Assembly: GCF_037038585.1 (NCBI RefSeq)
Contig: NC_092520.1
Span: forward strand, 60,974,501-61,038,500
Length of the DNA: 64,000 bases
Reading direction: 5' to 3'
From: Patagioenas fasciata
Taxonomy: Eukaryota > Chordata > Aves > Columbiformes > Columbidae
Positions 40,486 to 51,965 of this stretch are shown piece after piece. A model generated the notes under the pieces. The model was not told the origin of the DNA. It made no database searches and was given only the letters and a program-made list of their open reading frames with translations. The position numbers were made by a program, and so were the translations under genes. Each line of letters starts with the position of its first letter. Positions within the stretch are counted from its first letter, which is position 1.

Positions 40486-41808
40486 GAAAGAAGGCTAAAC
40501 AACAAGAAAACAAGTGTATAGAAAGAAAAAAGGTTAATCAAGTACAAAAAATAAGAAAATAAAGTTCAGCTGAACTGAAAACTTGCTGAATACAGTGAGA
40601 AGTTAAGTGCTGGAGAACTGAAAGAAATGAAACTTTGTGAAGGAAATTTGAACTCCTTGTATACCATAAGGGATTTTACATTTAGTGTATGAGTCCAGGA
40701 AAATAATCTGGATCTTGCTGTTCAGTGAGCTCTGCACAGTTACAGCCAGAAAAGACAAGTGGATGTGCAAACGCTGGGAAATGAGGTAGAAGCAGTCTCC
40801 TGCATCGCCAGTGCCACACACTCACTTTGAATACTCTTCCCAGAAACGGATAATACACCTTGAAAGGGAGGCACAAAATTAGAGAAAAATGGACAGCATT
40901 TCCATCATTGGGACTTCTGAAGAAAGGCTGAAAGACCGAGTTTTAAAACATCAGAAAGGAGATGGTGGCAGGGAAAGATCTAAAAAATGATGAGTGTTGT
41001 AGAGAAGAGGGACAATTTTCTGATGTCCTTGTTTTATGTCCCAGAAGCAGGGGGCAAAGAAATAATAAAAATGAAAAGTTTCAGTTTTGAAATATTTTTT
41101 TCCCTATACTGCTTAGACTTGGCAGTCACACAGTAACGTTTTCTTGAGAACAAGAAACTGAGATTCAGAAAATGATCTTTCTAAGGTAAGGCCGTTCCTT
41201 TGTATAGTTAATAGATGAAAAAAGATTTTTGAAGTCCTTCATGAAGCAAAACTGTTCCCACCTTGGATACTTAAAATGCAGGCACACAAAAGATGTCTTG
41301 GATACCTTATAGTGCTAACAGAAGGAGTACTAGTATAAATATAACAAAAGTCTTTAAGCAAATCACTTTCAGATTTAATGATTAGGAAATAGCTGTGCTG
41401 TTACTGATTCTGAAATTTCTGGCTTCTTCCTAGGCAAGGTCTATTGCTGACTACTGTGGAAACAAGATAGTGGCTTATTGATAAAGTCCTGCAAATGACA
41501 GCTGTCCTGTGGACAGTTGCCTTCTAGAGAATTACTCCTAATTTCAGTGGTTGACAACACTGAATAAATCACGTGCCAGTTTCATTGATGTGTGCCTGAA
41601 GCACACGACAAGTTCAGAAGGCTTCATGAGCTTCTACTCCTTGTTGACCAAGCACTGGACACTCATATTTATCTCCAAAGCCAACTGGAACCCTACAAAA
41701 GCAGTCAATGAAATGCACAGTCTTATTTGACCACAGGGTTTAATAAAATGATAAAAGGTGAAAAGATACGTGTTTACTAAACTAAAAGGAGAACTTAAAT
41801 ATTTAGTT

Positions 41809-41874
41809 AAAAAAAAAAAAATCACAACTGTAGGAAAGGTTACAAAAGTAAACAGATTAGATTTTTTTTTTTTT
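41809..41874. repeat. A13 and T13 tracts in inverted arrangement
   Basis: A13 at 41809-41821 and T13 at 41862-41874 with 40 bases between, able to pair in a single strand. Confidence 0.85.
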
Positions 41875-42393
41875 ATAATGCAAGTCGTTAGTTTAGACCC
41901 AGGTTCTCTAATTGCTGTGGTTCCTACATGTTGTTTCCATGATGACTGCAAATCAACACAAACACAGACTGTTGTTAAAATAGCTGAACCTCCCCACATC
42001 TTCATACTAGATGCACATTCCTGCTACCACTCTTGTGCTGGCAATAGTATTAGTGCAGCCTTATGCTAAGGCAGATCAGGTCTTTAATCACTAAATTCTT
42101 AGCTGAATCAGACTTGTTATCAAGTTCTGTGAATTGCAAGTGTGGAAGCCGAGACTGATTAGGAATGAGGAGTAAGAGAACTCTGTCTTTTTGTGCAGTC
42201 CTGTTCATTTATAAACTAAACATGATTGTGGGATCTAAACCTGCACCTTCAGATGGCTTGTGACCAACTGGAGCACCAGAAGTACAGACCATGTCCTGTG
42301 TGACATTCCCCCAGCAATGACTGAAGAAGAAAAAAAAAAAAGCCCACAGCAAAACATAGAAAATGTAATCAAAATTGTTTAATAGCAGTCAAC

Positions 42394-42411
42394 TTTTTTT
42401 TTTTTTTTTTT
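42394..42411. repeat. T18 homopolymer
   Basis: Eighteen consecutive T. No retroelement body is recognised next to it. Confidence 0.9.
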
Positions 42412-42772
42412 GTTAAGCCAGAGACATTGACATCTTGTTAGTTAAAATTAGGCCAGAGGTTATTTTTGATCTTTAAATTTCTGTTTGGTACTTTAGATGC
42501 TTTAAATCTTTTGAACATATACTATTTTTAAGTTTTCACTGTCATTTTTTGATGGTTTTTGTTCCTTAATCAAACCCTTTTTTTTATCTGGAAGCTTTGC
42601 TGTGACTCTGTCAAAATGCCTTTCCTAAATACACTCAACATAATAATTACAGATCTTTCTTTGCTAGCCTGTGACCTAGTTAATCATCCTTTTATGAAGT
42701 TGTATTTCTTCTCATATTGAAAGGTGGGGTTTGGTTTTGGTTTTGTTATTTTGTTTTGGTTTGCTTTTTTTT

Positions 42773-42783
42773 GTTTTGTTTTG

Positions 42784-42814
<31 letters not shown>
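42773..42814. repeat. (GTTTT)n microsatellite, about 8 units
   Basis: Eight uninterrupted GTTTT units, preceded by a degenerate G/T-rich lead-in from about 42725. It is read as Lys/Asn/Gln-rich low-complexity peptide on the minus strand and as Phe/Cys/Leu on the plus strand. Neither is a gene. It is likely length-polymorphic. Confidence 0.95.
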
Positions 42815-42816
<2 letters not shown>

Positions 42817-45195
42817 TGAAGATGCTGTCTTTATGAATATCAAAGACATCTTAGAAAGACAGCACTGGCAGCATAGTCTGCCAATTTGTGATCTATACAA
42901 TGGTATTTTGTGGAATATAGAATGGGAAGAGAGCACAGAGCAAAATCAGGTGTTTTCTATGATCAGCTGCTCTTCTTCATGCTGGGAATTTCACCCCTAT
43001 TAATAACAATCTTCACAATTGCAAGCCTGTGTATCTTCTTTAAAAGTTCTCCTCTTCAGTAGAATAAGAAAATAATATGTTAAGCTCCTGTGCTCCTTTG
43101 CCTTTAAAATTCTAAATTCCTTCAAAGTTGGTTAATCTCAGAAACCAGCCTCAGACATCTCTCCTGTTTTTTTAGTTATTATAGTTCCACTGATTGACAT
43201 GCATAATCCTTCATCTAGGCTATGAACTAGCTGTGTGATATGATAATTCCTAAAGATCTACTCTCATGAATGCTAACAAGCTGCTTGGAAACTCAGAAAA
43301 TCTCCCCTCTCTACTTTTTTTTTCCTTCTTAATGACTTATTTATACTAAATTAGTTCCCAACCATGTTGTGTTAGCTGATTTTCTTTTTCTTCATATTTT
43401 GCTTTCATTTCTTTAGCTTGTTCACTGGCTTTAATATTTAATTACCATTTGTTCACAACCTTGTCTAGGGGCCACACCTCCTGATCAGATTCAGGGCCCA
43501 GTCATGCTACTTAGAAATTAACTGTGATGGGCAAAATCCAACACTGAAGCAGACTACTGACATGGTGAAGTTTTAAAAACCTGGTTTAAGTCATCTAATC
43601 TTCATGGATGTTAAAACACCATAGATCTCACTGACTGCAATTGAACTGATGATTTCTGCTTTATTAGATGGAAAGCAGCCTTTACGTGGTTAAAAAGATG
43701 CAGGAAAACTGGTCACAAAGGCAAAAGCCCCAGAGATACTGAATTCCCACAAGTTTGTAAATGTAGATGACTGAATACAGTAGAAAAATACATTTGAGAG
43801 AGAGGTCAAAATACAAAATTAATCCTTACTAAACAGCAAAGATGCCATCCAGGAGTTTAACCCAAAACATGAAGTTGAGCTTCAATGGTTTTGTTGTTCA
43901 TGAACATACCTGTTTTGTTGCTATTGCTGTATTCTCAACATTGTAATAGAAACTTGTCTGCGTGATACTAAATAAAAATGATTTCCACTATATTTGTTTC
44001 CAGAACAGTTACTCTTCAAACAAACAAGTGGTTTGATCATATGAAGTCCCATTATACAATGATTTGAGGTATTACTCTCTGTTGTAATCAGAGTTAATTG
44101 TGAACAAAGTTGTGTGGCTTAGCCTCATTTTGGAGAATTATGATAATTTGAAGAAGATTTCTCAGTAAACCATTCTCCTCAAGGTTACCAGAATAGGAAC
44201 TATACTCTTCCCTGCCAGTCCTCTGTTATCTGGATTAAAGGTATTTGTGCACTATTTTCTCATGCCTTTCTTAGAGCAATTCTGTCCAATGTTCTATCTC
44301 CATGCTCTTTGGACCAGCAATAACAGGAATAATATGTAAGGAAATAGATTCTGCATTAATTAATGTTCATGAAAATCCTGTTTGTGGGAAATTTTGGTTT
44401 GGAATTTCAAAGGATTTTATGGAGCCAGAAGATCTGTGTGGTTTTGAGGGAGACATAAATCTCAGAACGTGAGAAGAGTGGAGGGAAAGAGTCATCATTC
44501 AAACCAGTTTGAAGACATGGGTATGTGTCTCTGCAGGATACTCCAAGTCTGCAAGAAAGACGTGGGCCATAGGACTTCGGCAGAGGGTCAGTCAGGGTTA
44601 AAGACTCCATATGTTTTTCCATACGGCTTTCTATCTGCTGTGAATACTGAAACACTGTACCTTTGCCACTCAGTGCGGTATGAAACATAAGATCAAAAGT
44701 TCTGAAGCCTACAGCTAGTACATCAGTTCAGCTGACTAGGTGTACATTAAGGATCCCAGGATACACTTTAGAAAGGAAACTTGTTAACCCCACTATTCTG
44801 ACCACTGTTTTCTGTGTCACTAAAACAGTCTCTGGTGCCAGGAGTTTGTATGAGCTATTGTGAACTGAATAATAAGTAGGATTTGTTAACGTTGTAGGGG
44901 CCGGTTTGTGAAGGGTCTTCCATGAATTGAATCCAAGCATGGAATTGCCAAGACCAGGAGTTAATTTTTAATATTTGTTTCTAAAAGGTATGTTCTGTTA
45001 ATAGAATTAGAGGGATACAAGACAGAAGGAGAAAGAAAGTGCTGAGGAGACCTAAGAAATATAGCAGCAAATGTGATGACCTGTCTCTATTTCATTGCAG
45101 CTATATTCAATTCCTTGCAGGCATAACTTCAAAATATAGAGATATATTTTCATGCCTCCACACTTCTCAGTTTAATATCACCTCACTTCTGTTTA
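42815..45195. other. AT-rich non-coding stretch
   Basis: No recognised exon, repeat or RNA gene up to the CR1 boundary at 45196. Open frames are under 95 codons and show no known motif. Confidence 0.65.
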
Positions 45196-45219
45196 TCATA
45201 GAATCATAGAATCATAGAA
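45196..45219 (-). repeat. CR1 3' terminal 8-bp repeats, three units
   Basis: Three exact tandem copies of TCATAGAA (plus-strand reading) mark the CR1 3' end. In CR1 elements this short repeat replaces a poly-A tail and is thought to be recognised by the element's reverse transcriptase when priming. Confidence 0.95.
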
Positions 45220-45284
45220 TGCTAGGGATTGGAAGGGACCTCGAAAGATCATCTAGTCCAATCCCCCTGCCGGAGTAGGAACAC

Positions 45285-45550
45285 TTAGATGAGGTTACAC
45301 AGGAATGTGTCCAGGCAGGTTTTGAATGTCTCCAGAGTAGGAGACTCCACAACCTCCCTGGGCAGCCTGTTCCAGTCCTCTGTTACCCTCACTGAGAATA
45401 AGTTTCTTCTCAAGTTCAAGTGGAACCTCTTATGTCCCAGCCTAAGCCCATTACCCCTTGTCCTACCATTGTTTGTCACTGAGAAGAGCCTAGCTCCATC
45501 CTTGTGACACTCACTCGTTGTATATTTGTAAACATTAATAAGGTCACCCC
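45285..45550 (-). pseudogene. CR1 ORF2 C-terminal segment, out of frame
   Basis: Reading on the minus strand, this frame contains [10 protein letters not shown], then [20 protein letters not shown] and [11 protein letters not shown], ending at a TAA (45285-45287). This is the characteristic C-terminal end of CR1 ORF2. It lies in a different frame from the reverse-transcriptase segment directly upstream, whose frame stops at 45544. A small indel near 45545-45560 therefore separates the two halves. The segment itself is open throughout, so the frameshift is probably the only lesion here. Confidence 0.85.
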
Positions 45551-46728
45551 TCAGTCTCCTCCAAACTAAAGAGACCCAGCTCCCTCAGTCTTTCCTCATA
45601 AGGGAGGTGTTTCACTCCCTTAATCATTTTGGTTGCCCTATGCTGGACTCTCTCCAGCAGTTCTCTGTCCTTCTTGAACTGAGGAGCCCAGAACTGGACA
45701 CAATATTCCAGGTGTGGTCTCACCAGGGCAGAGTAGAGAGAAAGGAGAACCTCTCTCGACCTACTAACCACCCCCCTTCTAATACACCCCAGGATGCCAT
45801 TGGCCCTCTTGGCCACAAGGGCACAGTGCTGGCTCATGGTCATCCTGCTGTCCCCCAGGATCCCCAGGTCCCTCTCCCCTACACTGCTCTCTAATGGATC
45901 ATTCCCCAACTTATACTGGAACCTGGGGTTGTTCTTGCCCAGATGCAATACTCTACATTTGCCCTTGTTATATTTCATTAAATTTTTCCCCACCCAACTC
46001 TCCAGCCTGTTCAGGTCTTGCTGGATGGTAAAACAGCCTTCTGGCGTGTCAGCCACTCCTCCCAGCTTGGTGTCATCAGCAAACTTGCTGATAGTGCACT
46101 CTATTCCCTCATCCAAATAATTGATGAATATATTGAACAGTATTGGCCCCAGCACCGACCCTTGAGGCACTCCACTAGATACAGGCCTCCAACCAGACTC
46201 TGCCCCATTGACCACGAATCTTTGGCTTCTTTCCTTCATCCAGTTCACAGTCAACCTCACTACCCAATCGTCCAGACCACACTTCCTCAGTTTAGCTCTG
46301 AGAATGCTGTGGGAGACTGTGTCAAATGCTTTATCGAAGTCAAGGTAGACCACATTCACCACCCTGCCATCATCTATCCACCTTGTTATATCTTCATAAA
46401 AGCCTATGAGGTTGGTCAAGCACGACCTTCCCTTGGTGAAGCCATGTTGACTGCCCCTAATGACCCTCTTATTCTTGATATGCCTTGAGATGGCACCAAG
46501 GATAAGTCGTTCCATTACTTTCCCAGGGATGGAGGTGAGGCTGACCGGTCTATAATTACCCAGGTCTTCCTTCTTGCCCTTTTTGAAGACTGGGGTGACG
46601 TTAGCTTTCCTCCAGTCCTCAGGCACCTCTCCTGTCTCCCAAGACTTGGCAAAGATGATGAAGAGTGGTCCAGCAATGACATCAGCCAGCACCCTCAGCA
46701 CCCGTGGGTGCATCCCATCTGGGCCCAT
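45544..46728 (-). CDS. CR1 ORF2 reverse transcriptase segment, 394 codons
   Basis: Open minus-strand frame encoding the reverse transcriptase of a CR1 LINE, the enzyme that copies element RNA at the nicked target. Residue positions count from the Met at 46728: [15 protein letters not shown] at 61-75; [11 protein letters not shown] at 97-107; [15 protein letters not shown] at 126-140, with the first catalytic Asp; [18 protein letters not shown] at 184-201; [10 protein letters not shown] at 215-224, with the catalytic DD pair. The thumb-like region and a [20 protein letters not shown] block follow. The Met at 46728 is internal, not a true start, because homology continues upstream in the same frame after one TGA (46768-46770). 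The frame ends early at 45544 because of a frameshift. The catalytic residues look intact, but with no endonuclease and a split ORF autonomous activity is not expected. Confidence 0.93.
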   Translation of the reverse strand: MGPDGMHPRVLRVLADVIAGPLFIIFAKSWETGEVPEDWRKANVTPVFKKGKKEDLGNYRPVSLTSIPGKVMERLILGAISRHIKNKRVIRGSQHGFTKGRSCLTNLIGFYEDITRWIDDGRVVNVVYLDFDKAFDTVSHSILRAKLRKCGLDDWVVRLTVNWMKERSQRFVVNGAESGWRPVSSGVPQGSVLGPILFNIFINYLDEGIECTISKFADDTKLGGVADTPEGCFTIQQDLNRLESWVGKNLMKYNKGKCRVLHLGKNNPRFQYKLGNDPLESSVGERDLGILGDSRMTMSQHCALVAKRANGILGCIRRGVVSRSREVLLSLYSALVRPHLEYCVQFWAPQFKKDRELLERVQHRATKMIKGVKHLPYEERLRELGLFSLEETEG

Positions 46729-46767
46729 GGATTTGTGGATGTCCAGATTGCCTAATTGCTCCCTAAC

Positions 46768-46899
46768 TCAGTCCTCATCAACCGAGGCAAATTCTTGCAC
46801 TGACCTGACTTCCTCTGGGGCCTCAGGGGTACGGGGCTCCTCAGGACAGCCTCCGGCAGAGTAGACAGAAACAAAGAAGGCATTCAGTTTAAAATGCTC
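46768..46899 (-). pseudogene. CR1 ORF2 segment upstream of an in-frame stop
   Basis: This is the N-terminal extension of the reverse-transcriptase frame. It encodes LNAFFVSVYSAGGCPEEPRT and then EEVRSVQEFASVDED, followed by TGA at 46768-46770 and then [13 protein letters not shown] leading into the 394-codon frame. The stop replaces what is likely an Arg codon (TGA from CGA, a CpG-type transition). This part links the endonuclease and RT domains in full-length CR1. Beyond about 46899 no similarity is seen. Confidence 0.85.
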
Positions 46900-46900
46900 C

Positions 46901-49086
46901 AACCAGAAATAAAGAACAACAAAAAAGACTTTGTTCTTTTTAGTATAATAATTTAAAGCTTTAGTTATTTAAGTATCTACACATTTTTTTACTCTCTCGT
47001 TTTGGATCTGTTTTTTTTTTTTCATGAATGTCTCTTGTCTCTTCAAGAAAAGTCACTGTCTCTAACACCCAGCAGCACCAAATATCCTAGATGGTGGTTT
47101 AGCTGTGGGAAAGGGAAGTGTAGGTGGAAATCATGTCTTCAGTTTCTAAAAGGAAGTCTTAGCCTTAGATCAGACAAGGCTGGATTTGTATTGCACGGAT
47201 GAAGATTATATCTGTTTAAATGTTAATGAAGTATTACCAATTGAGCACTTCAGGTGCCAAGGTTGTCTTTTTCTCTGGTTTCTGTATAATCAATGGCGAC
47301 ACACTGACTCCTAGTACTTTACACTTGCTAAAAGAGCCCACATATCTACCCAAGGGATGCAGAGATTTAGAGAGATTATCCTCCCATACTCTAAACTCCT
47401 ATATGAGGAGATATGAGCAATTCACATTCCATTGATAAACTGCTACTAATCCTAAAGATAGGAAATAGACCTAAACAAGTAAAGGAAGTTTATTAACATT
47501 GATTTAACAGGGGAGTCTTGCCTTACATCTACAAATCATGGAGTGAATGAATCACAGAATGCAATGAGATGTTTGCATTTGGGAAATATGGCATTCTTCT
47601 GGGAAATATGGCATTCTTCCTAAAAAAAAAAAAAAAGCTTATGATAAAGAAAATTAGCCCATGTGGTTTTTGCTGTTGATTTTTAAAATATTATTGTTCT
47701 GTTAGAGAGCAAGCATCCATAAAAACAAGTAGACTTTGTTTTCTATGGATTTAATTCTGGCTGCAAGAGAGAGAAGTGGATGTATACTTTTATCAGTAAA
47801 TTTAACCTTCTGATAAGTACCTCAAAAACATGTTAGAATTTGGCCAGTATCAATATTACTGGTAAACTCTAATTCCAAAAAGTGCTGCAGCCACAAAATC
47901 AGGAACAACTTTTTGGGCAGTGAATTCTGCTTTTGAGTTGAACATGACCTGTTAAAAGACAGGCCAAGGACTTTGCAACAAACTGTGCAAAGTAATTTCT
48001 TATCAGAATTTGCTATATAATTTCCCCCATCAGGAAGCCCTCTTTGTGAGATGTAGAAATAATTTTACCATCTATCTTACTCCTGTACAATGAAATGCTG
48101 GAGCTAGACCAAAGTGGCAGTTGTTTAAAATTAAAGATTAAATAATTACACTGATTTATGCACAAAGAGAATGGTGGGGATAATGTGTTCAGTCTGCATC
48201 AGCCAATGACACACATCACAGCATACAGTATCCTGTCACATTCTAGTGTGGTATATAAATGTCAACCCTGCTATTTATTTTCAATTTCAAATACATTAAT
48301 ATTAGCTCTATCATGCTGACAAATCTTATAATGAAGACAGTTGATTAATTTATTTTTTCCCTGAAGGACAAGCAAAGACCAGCACAAATTTCAATGTAAT
48401 GATGAATGTCTCTTATTATTTTATTGGGAAATTCATTCTTTCATCCTGTTCTTGTTGATGGCAAAATAGTCTACAGGCAAAGACACAATGAAGGAGAGAT
48501 GATAACTAACAGAAGAAGAAAAATTGCCAGGAAATGTTAAAGAAAAAACAAGAATTGTGGTTTTATTTTTATATACTTTGGTAGCTATGATTAATTGCTT
48601 TACATTTTGATTAATTGTTTTACCTCTGTTCATCAACATTTTGCTGATTTTGAATTAGTTTAGACTTCTCAAACATTCTACACACATGACTATTTAATAT
48701 CTTGGTTTACTGGAGCGCAGAACAAATCACTGACTTGATTGATTGGTTGATTTGTATTTCCTTCGGCTAAAAAAGACAGTACTGTCATGGAATGGTGAGT
48801 TTTTAAGTATATGCAAGGTCACGTTTTAACATTACCTACTCCAATCACTTGAAAACCAGGACTGAGACTAACAAAATCACAAAGACAGGTTAATTATCAT
48901 GTACTTCTATAAAACAATGTCTTCAGGATTAATCTTCACAAAACAAATAATCAAATTGAGGATCTGGTTTCAAAAATAGTATTTGTGAGCAAAAAGTATA
49001 AGGCAGGTACTGAGTGAAAAAATGTTTTCCTTGAAAAAATGGTCACTAAAGGCTATAATAATATAGTCATGTTGAAGCATGTCCAG
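46901..49086. other. AT-rich non-coding stretch
   Basis: No recognised gene between two CR1 copies. It contains a perfect 20-bp tandem duplication (47580-47619) abutting A15 at 47622-47636. No other structure was recognised. Confidence 0.65.
47580..47636. repeat. Perfect 20-bp tandem duplication plus A15
   Basis: TGGGAAATATGGCATTCTTC occurs twice head to tail (47580-47599 and 47600-47619), then CT and 15 A. Perfect identity suggests a recent duplication. Confidence 0.95.
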
Positions 49087-49450
49087 AGAATCATGGAATA
49101 GGATGACTGGATAATCCAGGTGGGAAAGGACCTCAGGAGATCTGAAGAGCACCCTTCTGCTCAAAGCAGGGCCACCTGTGAGATGAGAGCAGGCTGCTCT
49201 GGGGTTCATCTTGAAACCCTCCCAAGGATGGAGCCTGAATAACCTTCCTGTGTCACTGCTCATGGTCGTCACTGGGAAAGAATATTTTCTGATAATCTTT
49301 TGGAACCTCTTCTGTTTTAAGTTATGTTTGTTACCTTCTTACCGTGAAGAGCCTAGATCTGTCTTCTGAATGACCTCCCTGTAGATACCATTGGATTGCT
49401 ATTAAACTCTCTCAACTTCAGAGATAGCATCACTCAATCTTTACTTTTTC
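49087..49450 (-). mobile_element. CR1 LINE 3' end, diverged fragment
   Basis: Minus-strand CR1 3' fragment. The left edge has a decayed terminal unit (GAATCATGGAATA, 49088-49100). The order of landmarks then follows the CR1 3' region in the copy at 45.2 kb: 'ggtgggaaaggacctcagga', 'ggttcatcttgaaaccctcc', 'ttttggaacctcttctgttt', 'gaagagcctagatctgtctt'. Indels and substitutions are frequent and no frame is open. It is only about 360 bp, so it is strongly 5'-truncated, and it is older than the 45.2 kb copy or from another subfamily. The right edge is approximate. Confidence 0.85.
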
Positions 49451-51429
49451 CTACATATCAGTTAGCAGTCACAGTCAAAGAAAGTGTATAAGGCTTCACA
49501 AAAATTTAGTCTGATCCATCAATTTTCTTCTTAGACTTTTCATAAATTAAAAAATCAATAATTTTTTCTCCTTTACATACTAATAAAAAAGGGGCTGAGT
49601 TCATTTAAGGTGATTGCTGGAGAAGAATTCGAGGTGAAGATAAGCAAGTTTAAACAAATACACTAAAATCCTCTGTAACCTACAAATAGACTGGATTTTA
49701 ACAAGAGGAGCTTCTTATCTAGTCAAACAATTTGATTAATCTTACACCAGTATCATTTCAGATTTTAAATAAAGCATTACATTTTGCGAGTTTTGATAGA
49801 AATTGTAAGATATGGCAACTGTCACAAGATGTGCTAGACATATGCGGTCTTTTCCAAAAGTTGTTCCTGCTCTATTCCTGCAGAAAAGATGAAGGAAAAT
49901 TTTCCAGTTGGGAAAGTTTCTAAAGGGCAGAAAAACCAGCAGTGTCAAAAGACAAGGGAGAATAAAAAGTTTGTTACTAACAATGATGAATCATATCATG
50001 TTGTTACTCTAAAGCATAATTCCATCACAAAAATTAATGATAACTGTTTAATGTTAATTCGCAGCACAGTACAGCCCAGTATAGATACTTCATACTTCTC
50101 AATTCACAGTGGTTCTCAAAGGCACTGTCAATACTGGATAACTCTCCCCACCCACAGGGAGACATGAAAAATGTTTGCAAATATGTAAACAGTAGTGGAG
50201 AGTAAAAGGTCAAAAAATGTGAATATGGGAGCCTAATCTTGAGCCATTAATGTAATACATACAAAGAAAGGGCCTGTTTCTACTTCATTCACAGTGACCG
50301 AACTGCTCCACATCCAACTCATAAAAGCTTTTCCATAAATAAGCATATATAAGGCAAGATTATAAAGCAGAAGCTTTCTCTGCTGTATTTTAATTAAATA
50401 TAAAAATGCTGAGGGCATATAATGTAACCAATTAAAATGAGCATGTGGTGATTGAAAACAAATTTAGAAAAAATTACTAAATCCTTTTGGAGCTTAGATC
50501 AATAATGTATGTTAAATTAATGTTCAATTGTAAATTATTCTTGTGGTAAAATATGGGTTTTCCTTAAATAAAGAATGACACATGCCAGGAAATAAATAAG
50601 GTATATTATTGTTTGACTTCGAGGATCATGTCTGATCATATCCAATCCAGACACTATTTGATCATGGGATCGCAACACATGTCCAGGTGCTAATCAGTAT
50701 CTTGTCATTGAACAGGCCTGAACTAAAAGGGCTGATTCTCATGTTTGTAGGGGAGCTTTCACATTCCTACAAGCAATATACAAGATCATTATGCAATATA
50801 TTCAAAACCTTTTTCAGAGTACACAAAGGGACACTTGCCTAAATGGATTCAGGAGACTTATGCAGTTACTAAATGTTTTGCTTTGTGCCCTGTGCTCTCT
50901 CCATTCTGAAGGTCATGTTCACTATTTCTCCTAAAGAGGCCTACACCTTGGCTTATCTCAGCCCTAAAGGATCAGTGAGAAAGCTGAGAGTTAAATCTTC
51001 TTTTGTAGTACAGCTTCAAAGTACAGAACAGGAACTGGCGAAACAAACTAAAGCTAATCTGTGTCATATATGCCACCTTTACCAAATCTTCTATTAATTT
51101 GACCACAATGTATTACTTTCAACTCCCAGTAATGTTGGGATGTTTCAAACCATTTACTTTATTTTTATTATTTTTGTAACATATATCATTATTTTTTCTG
51201 CAGAATTCTTTGGTTTGTACTGCAGCTTTTTTTTTTTCTTATTTCAACTACATATTCTGTGAAAGTGCGTTTTATACTTGGATGTGGCCTCTGGTTAGTC
51301 AGAGTCTTACATATTTTATATTTATTACCTGTGTTTTCAAGTAAAACTGAACATCTCGTGAAGTTTCAGAGTTAAAAAATATAAACACTATAAAAATACC
51401 AGGAAGTGAAGGGAAGATCTGTTCAGGCA
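49451..51429. other. AT-rich non-coding stretch
   Basis: No recognised gene. A CAGTGGTTCTCAAA phrase at about 50107-50120 matches the start of hAT/Charlie-type terminal repeats but has no partner I can find. It is recorded only as a rejected idea. Confidence 0.6.
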
Positions 51430-51941
51430 TACCGCTATTCACTTGGGTTCAGCAGCTATTTATTTTCTAAATAGTCCAAATGCAATAAAAGTTAGGACTG
51501 CTCATGTCAGTCCAACCAGCAGGAGCGTGAAGGTGTTCCTGGGTGCCAGCCTTCTGGCAAGGAAAAGAAATCAGGGGAAGAAAAGGTCCATATCGCCCTA
51601 CCCAACTGAGGATGATAGCCTTGCAGGTTTGCTGCCAGCCCACGCCAGCCACGGGTGCTATTGGAGGGCTGCAAACCCCACTGCACTGCTGCCCTTAACC
51701 CTCCTTGTACTCCCCACCAGAGATAAACTGGATGTCGCCAGGCAGCTCAGAGCACTAATCCCCTTCTTTTGATAATCCGGCAGTTTTCCCCGAGTTGTAT
51801 ATCCCCTGAGCACTGTTTGAGCACTTCTCATTAAGCTGAAGGGTGCTGTAGAAACAACTCCAGTAGGCCACCTGTGTGTCCTCTTGCAGGAGGCATGTGG
51901 CTCACATGCTGGCAGTTGCAGATGTCTGGTTTTTTTGGTTG

Positions 51942-51965
51942 TTTTTTTTTTTTTTTTTTTTTTTT
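51942..51965. repeat. T24 homopolymer
   Basis: Twenty-four consecutive T after a GGTTTTTTTGGTTG lead-in. It is the second longest homopolymer in the window. Confidence 0.9.

Larger units (their letters stand above)
37501..42772. other. AT-rich non-coding stretch
   Basis: No recognised gene. It contains an 18-bp palindrome at 40468-40485, A13 at 41809-41821 with T13 at 41862-41874 (inverted pair), an A12 run near 42329-42340 and T18 at 42394-42411. Open frames are no longer than about 123 codons and pass through homopolymers. Confidence 0.65.
45196..46900 (-). mobile_element. CR1 LINE, 5'-truncated, well preserved
   Basis: Minus-strand CR1 non-LTR retrotransposon copy of about 1.7 kb. Its 3' end (left edge) carries three exact 8-bp terminal units, TCATAGAA on the plus strand, at 45196-45219. 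Next come the short 3' UTR, the ORF2 C-terminal domain, the reverse transcriptase core and about 55 codons N-terminal to it. The endonuclease domain and ORF1 are absent, which is the usual 5' truncation of CR1 copies. The right edge is set where ORF2 similarity fades (about 46890-46905). No target-site duplication is evident, as is usual for CR1. Only two clear ORF lesions are seen, so this copy is younger than the other two in the window. Confidence 0.95.

Noticed and set aside
42712-43003. Low-complexity frames on both strands
   Set aside because: Translations of the (GTTTT)n microsatellite, not genes.
45607-46864. Plus-strand open frames of 95-156 codons
   Set aside because: Antisense shadows of the minus-strand CR1 reverse-transcriptase ORF.
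50107-50120. CAGTGGTTCTCAAA, like a hAT/Charlie terminal inverted repeat
   Set aside because: No matching inverted end or transposon body found nearby. A 14-base match alone is not enough.
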